From: Chitinophaga nivalis
GTDB lineage: Bacteria > Bacteroidota > Bacteroidia > Chitinophagales > Chitinophagaceae
Direction of reading: 5' to 3'
Length of the DNA stretch: 64,000 nucleotides
Assembly (NCBI RefSeq): GCF_025989125.1
Contig: NZ_JAPDNR010000001.1
Span: 8,420,087-8,484,086 of the forward strand
The position numbers and the translations under genes were made by a program. The notes below the pieces were generated by a model. That model was not told the DNA's origin and made no database searches. It saw only the letters and a list, made by a program, of their open reading frames with translations. Each line of letters begins with the position of its first letter. Position 1 is the stretch's first letter. Below, piece after piece: positions 16,971 through 25,619 of the stretch.

Positions 16971-19900
16971 TCATTTGTTCACAATATCATGCTGATGTCC
17001 GCCCTGCAGGTCTTCGCAATGGTACATTTCTTCCCGTGTAAAGGCTGCTTTCTGGGTAGGTGTTCCTTTTTTCTTTTCGCCCAGCAGTTTCTGGGTAAGC
17101 CGACTACGTTCTGCGGCAATACGTTTACGCAGCTGCAGGTCATACTCGCGGTCGAATTCCACAATACCATCTACAATGGTTTTATCTGCCTTGGCATAAA
17201 TGCTCAGGGGATGATCGCTCCACAATACCACGTCGGCATCTTTACCCACCCGGATACTACCCATGCGGTTATCCACATGCAGGAGTTTAGCTGGATTCAG
17301 GGTCACCATTTTCAACGCATCATCTTCACTAACACCGGCATAACGAACACTTTTGGCAGCTTCCTGATTCAGGCGGCGGGCCATTTCGGCATCATCGGAG
17401 TTAATAGCCGTTACTACGCCTACGTTGTGCATGATCGCTGCATTATAAGGAATAGCATCCTGTACTTCCATTTTGTATGCCCACCAGTCGGCGAATGTAC
17501 CGGCGCCGGCGCCATGTGCCTTCATTTTATCTGCTACTTTGTAACCTTCCAGGATGTGCGTGAAAGTATTGACGCGGAAATGGAAACTATCTGCCACATG
17601 CATCAGCATATTGATTTCGCTTTGTACATAAGAGTGACAGGTGATGAAACGCTGCTGATGCAGGATTTCCACCAGTGCATCCAGCTCCAGATCACGGCGT
17701 TTGCCAGGACCTTGTTTTTCATAGTCACGGGCACGGGTAAACGCATCTACATATACCTGCTCTACCCCCATTCTGGATTGCGGGAAACGAACATTGTTAC
17801 GCTCGCCCCAGTTGGATTGTTTTACGTTTTCACCCAATGCAAATTTGATGAAAGGATCCCATCCCGTTACTTTCAGGGCTTCTGCATTTTGTCCCCAACG
17901 CAGTTTGATCAGCTGTGACTGTCCGCCGATAGGGTTGGCACTACCGTGTAACAGGTGCGAAGCGGTTACGCCACCACTCAGCTGCCGGTAGATATTCACA
18001 TCATCCGGATTCAGTACATCCGCAATGCGTACTTCTGCCGTTACGGCCTGTGACGCTTCATTCACACCACGGGAGAGTGCAATGTGAGAGTGTTCATCGA
18101 TGATGCCGGCAGACAGGTGTTTACCGGTACCGTCGATCACGCGGGCATTGCCGCCAGCCAGGTTTTTACCTATCTGCGCAATTTTTCCGCCCTTTATCAG
18201 CACATCTGTATTTTCCAGACGACCTTCTTTTTCATTGGTCCATACGGTTGCATTTTTAATCAGGATATCCTGTTGCTGCGGGAGCTTCTCCCAGCCATAA
18301 CCATTGAACGGATAATACAGTTCACCGGTAGTAATGGCTGCTGCTTCCTTCACTACCGCAGGTTTATCTGCGATGGCTTTTACAAATACAGCCGTCCATT
18401 TTACAGGATTTCCAGCGGTATCTACACCGGTACCGGTCCAGTTGCCGGCGCCGATCAGACCACTCAGTCGCAGATTATTCCTGCCTTTTTTAGACAATGG
18501 CAGCGATAAGGTGACCAGTTTATCGGTAACGTCAATGCGGCCGGAAAGTGTGTCGGGCTGAATAACAGACAAGGTTGGCGCCGACGGCGTACCTTTTATG
18601 TCGATGTTCAGGGTGGTACCAGGCGTGATGCTTAAAGTGTAGCTACCCCGGATATCGTTCCAGCCATCTTCTTTGATCACATAACGGTTACCCTGTACCC
18701 AGTTCTGTAACACCACGGTTTGTTCGCGGAAGAGCGGACCGGAAGTAATGAGGAAGTTAGCCAGTTTACCAGGTTCCAGGCTACCTACTTTGTCATACGC
18801 TTTCAAAGCGGTAGCAGGCGTTTTGGTAAGCGCCTCCAGTGCTTTCTGTTCCGTCAGTCCATATTCAATGGCTTTGCGCACATTGCCAAGGAACTGTTTA
18901 ATATCTTTTAACCCGGCAGCGGTCAAGCAAAACGGGATATTGGCTTTTTCAAAAGCGGCTGGCTGACCAGGCGCCATTTCCCAGTTTTTCATTTCTGCCA
19001 GAGATACAAAACGGGCATCGGTGGGATCTTCCACATCGATGGCACCCGGGAAGTTAACCGGCAACACGAAAGTAGCTTTGGTAGCTGCCATCTCAGGAAT
19101 ACGCTGGTATTCATTACCGCCACCTTTGATGATAAACTGTACGCCAAATTCATCGCCTACTTTATCTGCCCGCAATACATCCCATTTATCGGCAGTCAAA
19201 AACAGCTGCGGTAACTGCAGGTTCTCATTCCAGGCTTGCAGGGAAAGGTTTACCCCTTCTTTCGCCGGCTGTGATTTATACCATTGCGCATCCAGGAAAG
19301 TCTGGCGCAGCAAGGCAATAGAACCCATCAGGGAATTCGGATAATTTTGTGTGGAACTACCTTTATCAAAGGAATAGGCAGCAGCAGCTTTCTCGCGGAT
19401 GATAGCCAGGTTTTCTTTGGTATCCGCCAGCGTTACCAGGGCTGCGGTGCCACGGGCAATACCATCTTCCTGTTGGGTAAGTACGGTACCGAAACCCGCT
19501 TCCCGGATGTTGGCGGCTTTCTTTTCATCTACGTTAAATAAAGCGCCTGCATTTACTTCACTTCTGATAGCCTGATTCCAGCCATACGCACCTTTGGTAT
19601 TCGATAAAAACTGCGGGGGCGCATTCCAGGAAAACGGGCTGCGTTTTCCATCGGGTAAACCATAACTGCTGTAGAGGTCTACAAAAGAAGGATAAATGTA
19701 CTTTCCTTTACAATCCACTACCACGGCATCTTTAGGGATTGCGGCGTTAGGACCTGCGTCCACGACTTTCCCATTGCGGATAACCAGGGTGGCATTGTTC
19801 AGGGTGGTTTGCGCGTCTTTAACAAGGGTGGCATGGGTAAATGCCACACAGCCTTCGCGCGGGCTGGCAATACCGTTTACGGGATAGGTTTCCTGGGCAT

Positions 19901-20021
19901 AGGCAGCGGAACCGGCCATTAATAAGGCCATCAACATTAACTTGCTCCGGTGACCGCCCATGGCAAAAGCTACGCGTCGTGACAGCTGGGCCAACACGGG
20001 TCTCTCAAAAGCTCTTTTCAT
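16971..20021 (-). CDS. exported tandem amidohydrolase (1016 aa)
   Basis: A large exported protein with two amidohydrolase units. The signal segment is around residues 27-43 (KLMLMALLMAGSAAYAQ); the listed start adds an odd 26-residue basic extension, so an internal start at residue 21 (MGGHRSKL) is possible. The first unit (about 45-440) has the fold's KVVDAG and TPATALKAYDKVGSLEPGKLANF signatures but YPSFVDLYSSYGL instead of the metal motif. The second unit (about 580-980) keeps SAGIIDEHSHIALS, FITCHSYVQ, THILEGY and INSDDAEMA, so it probably binds metal and is active. A hydrolase of cyclic amides or peptides outside the cytoplasm is likely; the substrate is unknown. It is the first gene of an operon with 15613-16905. 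Confidence 0.85.
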   Translation of the reverse strand: MKRAFERPVLAQLSRRVAFAMGGHRSKLMLMALLMAGSAAYAQETYPVNGIASPREGCVAFTHATLVKDAQTTLNNATLVIRNGKVVDAGPNAAIPKDAVVVDCKGKYIYPSFVDLYSSYGLPDGKRSPFSWNAPPQFLSNTKGAYGWNQAIRSEVNAGALFNVDEKKAANIREAGFGTVLTQQEDGIARGTAALVTLADTKENLAIIREKAAAAYSFDKGSSTQNYPNSLMGSIALLRQTFLDAQWYKSQPAKEGVNLSLQAWNENLQLPQLFLTADKWDVLRADKVGDEFGVQFIIKGGGNEYQRIPEMAATKATFVLPVNFPGAIDVEDPTDARFVSLAEMKNWEMAPGQPAAFEKANIPFCLTAAGLKDIKQFLGNVRKAIEYGLTEQKALEALTKTPATALKAYDKVGSLEPGKLANFLITSGPLFREQTVVLQNWVQGNRYVIKEDGWNDIRGSYTLSITPGTTLNIDIKGTPSAPTLSVIQPDTLSGRIDVTDKLVTLSLPLSKKGRNNLRLSGLIGAGNWTGTGVDTAGNPVKWTAVFVKAIADKPAVVKEAAAITTGELYYPFNGYGWEKLPQQQDILIKNATVWTNEKEGRLENTDVLIKGGKIAQIGKNLAGGNARVIDGTGKHLSAGIIDEHSHIALSRGVNEASQAVTAEVRIADVLNPDDVNIYRQLSGGVTASHLLHGSANPIGGQSQLIKLRWGQNAEALKVTGWDPFIKFALGENVKQSNWGERNNVRFPQSRMGVEQVYVDAFTRARDYEKQGPGKRRDLELDALVEILHQQRFITCHSYVQSEINMLMHVADSFHFRVNTFTHILEGYKVADKMKAHGAGAGTFADWWAYKMEVQDAIPYNAAIMHNVGVVTAINSDDAEMARRLNQEAAKSVRYAGVSEDDALKMVTLNPAKLLHVDNRMGSIRVGKDADVVLWSDHPLSIYAKADKTIVDGIVEFDREYDLQLRKRIAAERSRLTQKLLGEKKKGTPTQKAAFTREEMYHCEDLQGGHQHDIVNK

Positions 20022-20191
20022 GTATTTGTTTTAGTTTTTAACGGTTTAGATTCAGTTGATGAGTAAATGTAGCAAATCATTATAGCTGGTCTTAGTAAAT
20101 AATACTTTTTTTTATGAGTGGTAGCGCAGCTGACAGCCAATTTAGTTTTGCATTAACACGAAAAAGGGATAAATTGAATGAGGTTTAGGCC

Positions 20192-20199
20192 TAAGTTTG
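20192..20199 (+). promoter_or_regulatory. -7 element for the 20239 gene
   Basis: TAAGTTTG matches the Bacteroidota -7 consensus TAnnTTTG and lies 40 bases before the ATG at 20239. A TTG at 20174-20176 is only 15 bases away, so the -33 element is weak. Confidence 0.4.
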
Positions 20200-20238
20200 C
20201 AACGAAGGCGCCATCATTTTTACTATAATTTACGCCAT

Positions 20239-20673
20239 ATGAAATATATCACTGTATATACCATCCTTTTACTATTATGCATTTCCAGCGCCGTGCAGGT
20301 ACACGCACAGGCCGACAGCAGCCATTCAAGAGGCCGCTGGAGTGCCGAAGGAAGAGCCGATAAAATAACGGATAAAATTGCGCGGGAACTGAGCCTCGAT
20401 AAGCAGCAGAGTAAACAGATATTGTCAATTAATCAAGACATCGTACGTCGGCTGGATCTGGTACACATGGATAAATCGCTCACCAAAAAAGAACGCATGC
20501 AGCAATACAGAACACTGGATGCAGAACGCAGCCAGCGTTTTAAAACAGTATTGAATGCTACGCAGTACAAAAAATGGAATGACTGGGAGCTGAAAAAGAA
20601 AGAACACCTGGAAGCCAAAATGGAAAAGAAAAGACAGCGCAAAGCCGCCAGGGACGCTTCTCAAACTGAATAA
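20239..20673 (+). CDS. small exported basic protein
   Basis: A 144-residue protein read from the ATG at 20239, which begins a signal peptide (MKYITVYTILLLLCISSAVQ, then VHAQ). An upstream frame start at 20197 has no signal-like character and lies at the predicted promoter. The mature part is highly charged and helical, with KITDKIARELSLDKQQSKQI and MQQYRTLDAERSQRFKTVL. This pattern recalls small periplasmic Spy/CpxP-like or DUF4890-type proteins, which bind unfolded proteins or sense envelope stress, but the family cannot be fixed by eye. A terminator follows at once, so it is a single-gene unit. Confidence 0.7.
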   Translation: MKYITVYTILLLLCISSAVQVHAQADSSHSRGRWSAEGRADKITDKIARELSLDKQQSKQILSINQDIVRRLDLVHMDKSLTKKERMQQYRTLDAERSQRFKTVLNATQYKKWNDWELKKKEHLEAKMEKKRQRKAARDASQTE

Positions 20674-20696
20674 ATACCTTATTTCACCACATACCG

Positions 20697-20724
20697 GCAG
20701 TGAGCTTACGCCCACTGCTTTTTT
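20697..20724 (+). terminator. hairpin terminator after the 20239 gene
   Basis: GCAGTG (20697-20702) pairs with CACTGC (20713-20718) and is followed by six T (20719-20724). It ends the small exported protein gene just before glycerate kinase. A TTG at 20726 directly beside the T run is for that reason an unlikely start for the kinase. Confidence 0.65.
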
Positions 20725-20743
20725 ATTGCCGTCAACACCGTTC

Positions 20744-22084
20744 ATGACAAACCCGGTAACCGATATCACCCACATTTTTGAATACGCCGTAGCAGCGGTA
20801 CATCCGGCAGCGCTGATACGCAACAACGTAAGTGTATGGCAGGAGCATCACCAGCCTGTGATTCGGATTTCGGGAGATGATTACCGGGTAGCCCCGGATG
20901 CGACCATCTGGATCACCGGCGCCGGCAAAGCCGCTGCTGCTATGGCACAGGAGCTGGAGCAATTATTGTTGCCGCATTTTCCGTTGCAGGGCTGCATCGT
21001 TACCAAATACGGCCATGCCTTACCCTTGCAACAACTGACGCTACTCGAAGCCGGCCACCCGGTACCCGACAACAACAGCGTGGAAGCTACCACACAACTG
21101 CTGGCACTCACCCAACAGGTACGCCCGCAGGACCTGGTATTTTTTCTGTTGTCCGGTGGCGCCTCTTCCCTGCTGGCCGATGTACCACCCGGATGCCGGC
21201 TGACAGACGTACAACAGCTGTTTTCCCTGCTGCTGCATAGCGGCGCCGATATCCGGGAAATGAATACGGTGCGGAAACATATTTCCGGCATCAAAGGAGG
21301 CCGCCTGGCACAGGCCCTGTTGCCGGCTACCGTATGTACCCTTATCCTCAGTGATGTGGTAGGCGACGATCTCAGTGTGATCGGCTCCGGCCCTACGGTA
21401 CCGGATCCTACTACGTTCGCGGATACGCTGGCCATCCTCCGAAAATATCATCTTACAGAAAAAATACCGCCCGCCTTATTACAACATATTGAAAACGGCG
21501 TGGCCGGCAAGATAGCAGATACGCCCAAACCCGGCAGCACAGGTTTCGGTCATGTGCATAACTACCTCACAGGTACCAACCGGATTGCCCTGGAAGCCGC
21601 CGCCGGCAAGGCACAGGAGCTGGGCTACCATCCGCAGCTGCTGGCCGCAGATACTACCGGTGAAGTACACACGACCGCACAATACCTGGTGCAACAGGCC
21701 CTCCAATACCCCGGACCTTTGCCAGCCTGTTTGCTCATGGGAGGAGAAACAACGGTAACCGTTACCGGTAGCGGTAAAGGAGGCCGTAATCAGCAGCTGG
21801 CACTGGCAGCTGGTATCGCCCTCGCAGATCATCCGCATATCACCCTCCTGAGTGGCGGAACAGACGGCACAGACGGACCTACCGATGCCGCCGGGGCTAT
21901 CGTGCATGCCCAAACGATAAAAAATGCCTTAAAATTACAACTGGACCCAAATAGTTTTCTGCACAGTAACGACGCCTGGCATTTCTTCTCAAAGGCAGGC
22001 GGGCTACTGGTTACAGGCCCCACACAAACAAATGTGATGGACCTCATGATCGTATTGATTGCCGCGGAGCAGACCGAAATTTAA
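20744..22084 (+). CDS. glycerate 2-kinase (MOFRL family)
   Basis: A 446-residue cytoplasmic kinase read from the ATG at 20744. The N-terminal DUF4147-like domain (about 1-240) has ITGAGKAAAAMAQEL, SGGASSLLA and the loop LSDVVGDDLSVIGSGPT. The C-terminal MOFRL domain (about 310-430) has LMGGETTVTVTGSGKGGRNQ and LSGGTDGTDGPTDAAG. This class phosphorylates D-glycerate at C2 to give 2-phosphoglycerate for glycolysis. It directly precedes mannonate dehydratase on the same strand, but that gene has its own promoter. The pairing suggests use of sugar acids. The identification is firm. Confidence 0.9.
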   Translation: MTNPVTDITHIFEYAVAAVHPAALIRNNVSVWQEHHQPVIRISGDDYRVAPDATIWITGAGKAAAAMAQELEQLLLPHFPLQGCIVTKYGHALPLQQLTLLEAGHPVPDNNSVEATTQLLALTQQVRPQDLVFFLLSGGASSLLADVPPGCRLTDVQQLFSLLLHSGADIREMNTVRKHISGIKGGRLAQALLPATVCTLILSDVVGDDLSVIGSGPTVPDPTTFADTLAILRKYHLTEKIPPALLQHIENGVAGKIADTPKPGSTGFGHVHNYLTGTNRIALEAAAGKAQELGYHPQLLAADTTGEVHTTAQYLVQQALQYPGPLPACLLMGGETTVTVTGSGKGGRNQQLALAAGIALADHPHITLLSGGTDGTDGPTDAAGAIVHAQTIKNALKLQLDPNSFLHSNDAWHFFSKAGGLLVTGPTQTNVMDLMIVLIAAEQTEI

Positions 22085-22092
22085 AATCAAAG

Positions 22093-22123
22093 TTTGTATA
22101 TGTGCTGATAGGTTTTATTTTTG
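22093..22123 (+). promoter_or_regulatory. Bacteroidota-type promoter of uxuA
   Basis: TTTG at 22093-22096 and TATTTTTG at 22116-22123 match the -33 TTTG and -7 TAnnTTTG elements with a 19-base spacer. Transcription would start near 22130. This rules out the TTG frame start at 22121 and supports the ATGs at 22169 or 22178. Confidence 0.65.
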
Positions 22124-22177
22124 GGCCCTGAATTCAAAAATTCTGGATTTACTAAACCAATATGCATTATGCTGAGA

Positions 22178-23344
22178 ATGGAACAGACATGGCGATGGTT
22201 CGGGCCTGATGATCCGGTTAGTTTGTCTGATATAAAACAGGCTGGAGCTACCGGTATTGTTACTGCTTTGCATCATCTGCCTAATGGAGCGGTGTGGACG
22301 AAGGAAGAAATACTAAAACGTAAAGCGATCATCGAAGCAGCCGGTTTAACCTGGTCTGTGGTAGAAAGTGTGCCGGTACATGAAGATATCAAAACACAAA
22401 GCGGTCGTTTCAGGGAATATATCACCAACTATCAGCATACCCTGCGCAACCTCGCAGCCTGCGATATCCGTACGGTAACGTACAACTTTATGCCCGTGCT
22501 GGACTGGACCCGCACTGACCTGGCCTACCCCGTAGCCGACGGCTCCAAAGCACTCCGCTTTGAAAAAGCCGCTTTTATGGCGTTCGACCTGTTCATGCTG
22601 CAAAGACCTGCTGCCGAAAAAGATTACAACGACGAAGAGATTGCCCAGGCAAAAGAGCATTTCGACAGCATGACACCTGCTGACAAAACCTTGTTACAGC
22701 AAAACATCATCGCCGGACTGCCAGGATCAGAAGCTACCTTCACCCTGGAACAATTCCAGGCGGCATTGGATAAATACAAAGGCATTGATGCTACCCAGCT
22801 GAAACTGCACCTGTTTTATTTCCTGCAGCAAATTGCTCCGGTAGCTGAAGAAGCCGGCGTAAAACTGGCCATCCACCCGGATGATCCGCCATTTCCGATA
22901 TTCGGATTACCCCGGATTGTAAGCACCGAACAGGATGCCAAAGAACTGCTCATTGCAGCGCCCTACTCTTCCAATGGACTGTGCTTCTGCACAGGCTCAT
23001 TTGGCGTACGGGAAGATAATGACCTGCCAGGCATGATTGAACGCCTGGGAGACCATATCCACTTCATTCACCTCCGCAGCACCAAACGCGACGCCCAGGG
23101 CAACTTCTACGAAGCCAATCACCTGGAAGGCGATGTAAACATGTTTGCCGTGGTGAAAAACATTCTCATCACCATGAAACGGCGTAATGTTTCCATTCCC
23201 ATGCGCCCCGATCATGGACACCAGATGCTGGATGACCTCCATAAATCTACCAATCCTGGTTACAGCGCTATCGGCCGCCTGCGTGGTCTGGCAGAACTGC
23301 GTGGCCTGGAAATGGGCATTGCGGGGGCTTTAGGCTCTGATTGA
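22178..23344 (+). CDS. uxuA: mannonate dehydratase
   Basis: A 388-residue cytoplasmic enzyme. The start at 22178 (MEQTWRWFGPDDPVSL) is where the family normally begins; ATG 22169 would add three residues. Family hallmarks include QAGATGIVTALHHLPNG, ESVPVHEDIK, KLAIHPDDPP and SFGVREDNDLPGM, HFIHLRSTKR and PMRPDHGHQM; the His, Asp and Cys residues in these place the Mn/Fe site. It dehydrates D-mannonate to 2-keto-3-deoxygluconate in glucuronate breakdown. With glycerate kinase upstream and a uronic-acid lyase-like gene in the polysaccharide locus 6 kb away, it could handle uronates released there, though no other hexuronate gene is in the window. Confidence 0.93.
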   Translation: MEQTWRWFGPDDPVSLSDIKQAGATGIVTALHHLPNGAVWTKEEILKRKAIIEAAGLTWSVVESVPVHEDIKTQSGRFREYITNYQHTLRNLAACDIRTVTYNFMPVLDWTRTDLAYPVADGSKALRFEKAAFMAFDLFMLQRPAAEKDYNDEEIAQAKEHFDSMTPADKTLLQQNIIAGLPGSEATFTLEQFQAALDKYKGIDATQLKLHLFYFLQQIAPVAEEAGVKLAIHPDDPPFPIFGLPRIVSTEQDAKELLIAAPYSSNGLCFCTGSFGVREDNDLPGMIERLGDHIHFIHLRSTKRDAQGNFYEANHLEGDVNMFAVVKNILITMKRRNVSIPMRPDHGHQMLDDLHKSTNPGYSAIGRLRGLAELRGLEMGIAGALGSD

Positions 23345-23436
23345 CTGACTACTACCAGCATCAGGTCCGCACAAAGAGTTAAGGTGGGGATAAGCAATAC
23401 CATCGTCGGACTGAGATGCTACGCAAGAGCAGAAAG

Positions 23437-23535
23437 TATATTTGAATCCATACCGTAATGGCTGATTACGCGTACAAATATCGCCGCTCTTAAATATATT
23501 GTGAGGGTTGAACAACGATGTGTTCAACCCTTTTG
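23437..23535 (+). ncRNA. candidate small RNA with terminator
   Basis: Between uxuA and the MarR gene, a TATATTTG at 23437-23444 fits the -7 element. It would start a transcript near 23450. That transcript would hold a hairpin CGTAAT-GGCTG-ATTACG (23454-23470) and end in a perfect ten-base stem AGGGTTGAAC (23504-23513) with GTTCAACCCT (23522-23531), followed by a TTTT run. No clear -33 element is seen. The terminator is convincing and may simply end the uxuA transcript; the small RNA is a hypothesis. Confidence 0.35.
23504..23535 (+). terminator. hairpin terminator between uxuA and the MarR gene
   Basis: A perfect ten-base stem with an eight-base loop, followed by a T-rich run (23531-23534). 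It is about 160 bases after the uxuA stop and separates uxuA from the regulator gene. Confidence 0.75.
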
Positions 23536-23568
23536 TTTACCGCCAATAATTTTTACTAAACCTACATC

Positions 23569-24042
23569 ATGATCAGCAATTCTACTACAGATGAGCAGTA
23601 CGAAGCCTGTCTGGCCAAACGCCCCGATAGCCTCGCCCGCTTATTAAGCCAGCTTAAAAAAGATATGGACTGGCGGCTTACCGAAAAAATACAGGAACGC
23701 GGCTACCCCCATTTTAAACTGGGAGACATGGTACTCCTTGTAAATATCGACGCCCACGGCACCATCAACAACGACCTCGCCAGAAAAGCCAAAATCAGCA
23801 AACAAGCGATGAGTAAAGTCGTTAAAAAGCTGGAAGCCACAGGTTACATCAGCACCCGGAAACATGATACCGACAACCGGGCCAGCATCATTTACCTCAC
23901 AGAACAGGGAAAAGAACTGATGATCAACGCATGGGAATGCATTGAAGCCATTCAGCACTCCTATACGGCTATCATTGGAGAAACCGATGCGGTAGAAATG
24001 AAACGTATCTTATTGAAACTCCACCGGGGTATTGGCATCTAA
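23569..24042 (+). CDS. MarR-family transcriptional regulator
   Basis: A 157-residue DNA-binding protein. The winged helix-turn-helix runs from about residue 55 to 125: INNDLARKAKISKQAMSKVVKKLEATGYI is the helix pair and recognition helix. STRKHDTDNRASIIYLTEQGKELM is the wing and following strand with the family's D-x-R-x3-I/V-x-LT signature. The flanking helices form the dimer interface. Such proteins usually repress nearby genes and respond to small phenolic or oxidative signals. The gene stands alone between a terminator and a convergent gene, so its targets are unknown. Confidence 0.88.
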   Translation: MISNSTTDEQYEACLAKRPDSLARLLSQLKKDMDWRLTEKIQERGYPHFKLGDMVLLVNIDAHGTINNDLARKAKISKQAMSKVVKKLEATGYISTRKHDTDNRASIIYLTEQGKELMINAWECIEAIQHSYTAIIGETDAVEMKRILLKLHRGIGI

Positions 24043-24047
24043 ACCAG

Positions 24048-25550
24048 CTATTGTACGCGGAAACTGGTCATCAGCGCCGCATGATCCGATGGATAATGTA
24101 CCGGATGTGTACTGATGGTCACCGAAGTTAATGGCTGCAGCTTTTTCCCCTTGTAATAAATGTAGTCAATACGGTCCTTAAAAGCATGCGGAAATTGTGG
24201 GCTCCAGGTAATCCCCCGGTCCTTCAACGGATCCGGATGCAGCTGCCGGTAACTGTCTGTAAACCCCGCCTCCTGCATGATATTACTTTGTGGAAAAGGT
24301 ACCACCAGGCCTTCGTTCAGATGACGGGTGGCTGGCGTCCAGTCCAGGTGGGAACCACTGTTAAAATCGCCGCTGAAAATAACCGGTATCTCGTCAGCAT
24401 GGGCAATTACTTTATCGATGGCGTCCAGGTTTTTTCGTAACTGGGCGCCGTTATGTTCTTCCATGCGCGTCACCAGCGTATCCACACCAATAGGCTGCTT
24501 TTTTTCCAGCATGTCCCAGTAGTCAAACGGATAAGAGAGCCAGTTATTCACCACGGCTACCCGGCGGGTAGCATCCAGTTGAATAAAGACGCCCCCATTA
24601 CAGAAAGCATGTGCGCCCCGCAGCGTTTCTGCGATCGGGTAACGACTCATAATACTGAGATTGGTACTGCGCAGATAAAAATAATATCCCAGCGCATCGG
24701 CAATCCGTTCACCGGAGCCATAGGTTTCCTGCATCGTAATCACATCTGCTCCGGAAGCGCGAATTACCGCTGCAATGCGTTGCGGCCCCACTTCTTTACC
24801 GGTTTCATTACCGCCATGCCAGATGTTGTAGTTCATCACCTTCAATGGGGCGCCTGCCGGCAATTGTGGTGTTTTCTTTTTGCCAGCCACATATTTCGTA
24901 TAGTCGTTGGATATATCATCCGGGGAGAGGATCGTTTTATACAAGGCTATTTCATCGAGCGCACCGTTAAAGGTGGCCCACTCACCCAGATCGCCCTGTA
25001 TCGCACCGCCAGCCGCCAGTATTTCCGCCTGTTGTGCACCTTTGATACCGGCGGTATAATAGATGGCCACCTGTTGTCCGTCGTAATAGAGGGCACATTC
25101 TTCTTTTACATCATTGTAGCTGTAGGCCAGCTGGTGCCATTTATTATCGCGGATATTTTGTCTTTCCGGTGTAGGCATATACTGATATGTGCCCTTCTGC
25201 TGTTTTATTTTCCAGTACCAGGCGCCATTCTCCTGTACGCCCAAACTCCAGCCTGCAGCCGCTTCTTCTGTTCCCGACACCGCCTGCAGCAACACATAAC
25301 CCTGACGGGAAGGCTGCGCCTTTACCCAGCAGATAACCGTATAGGCGCCATCGTATTTGTTCAGCACATAAGGCCGTGTAACGACTTTTCTGGTGGCTAC
25401 TTCCGGTCCCAGGTTCAGGGCGGTACCGCGGATGCCCGCACAGGTAACATAGCCGGTATCTTTATCAAATGACTGTTTGTACACAGCAGTCTGTGCAAAC
25501 GATACAACAGGCAGCAGCGCCGTTGCCAGCAGAACATACAACTTTTTCAT
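24048..25550 (-). CDS. exported LamG plus endonuclease/exonuclease/phosphatase protein
   Basis: A 500-residue exported protein: signal peptide (MKKLYVLLATALLPVVSFAQ), then a concanavalin/LamG-like domain (about 35-215) with the laminin-G signatures YTVICWVKAQ, NKWHQLAYSYN and GALDEIALYKTILS. From about residue 230 comes a domain of the endonuclease/exonuclease/phosphatase superfamily: VMNYNIWHGG, VITMQETYG, IFSGDFNSGSH, DRIDYIYYKG and YPSDHAALM carry the metal-binding and catalytic Asn, Glu, Asp and His. Exported members include nucleases, sphingomyelinases and inositol-phosphate phosphatases; which applies here cannot be told. LamG probably binds a sugar or a surface. It is monocistronic. 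Confidence 0.85.
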   Translation of the reverse strand: MKKLYVLLATALLPVVSFAQTAVYKQSFDKDTGYVTCAGIRGTALNLGPEVATRKVVTRPYVLNKYDGAYTVICWVKAQPSRQGYVLLQAVSGTEEAAAGWSLGVQENGAWYWKIKQQKGTYQYMPTPERQNIRDNKWHQLAYSYNDVKEECALYYDGQQVAIYYTAGIKGAQQAEILAAGGAIQGDLGEWATFNGALDEIALYKTILSPDDISNDYTKYVAGKKKTPQLPAGAPLKVMNYNIWHGGNETGKEVGPQRIAAVIRASGADVITMQETYGSGERIADALGYYFYLRSTNLSIMSRYPIAETLRGAHAFCNGGVFIQLDATRRVAVVNNWLSYPFDYWDMLEKKQPIGVDTLVTRMEEHNGAQLRKNLDAIDKVIAHADEIPVIFSGDFNSGSHLDWTPATRHLNEGLVVPFPQSNIMQEAGFTDSYRQLHPDPLKDRGITWSPQFPHAFKDRIDYIYYKGKKLQPLTSVTISTHPVHYPSDHAALMTSFRVQ

Positions 25551-25619
25551 GGTGGTGGTACGATTAGGATTCGCATGCGGGTATCGGTGACAGTACAGAT
25601 ACCTTCGTTAAAGATACAT

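Noticed and set aside
16989..17918. Plus-strand frame of 309 codons
   Set aside because: It is the shadow of the active half of the large amidohydrolase, whose motifs on the minus strand are unmistakable.
24453..25472. Plus-strand frame of 339 codons
   Set aside because: Antisense to the LamG/nuclease protein; no domain and a Cys/His/Arg-rich composition typical of shadow frames.
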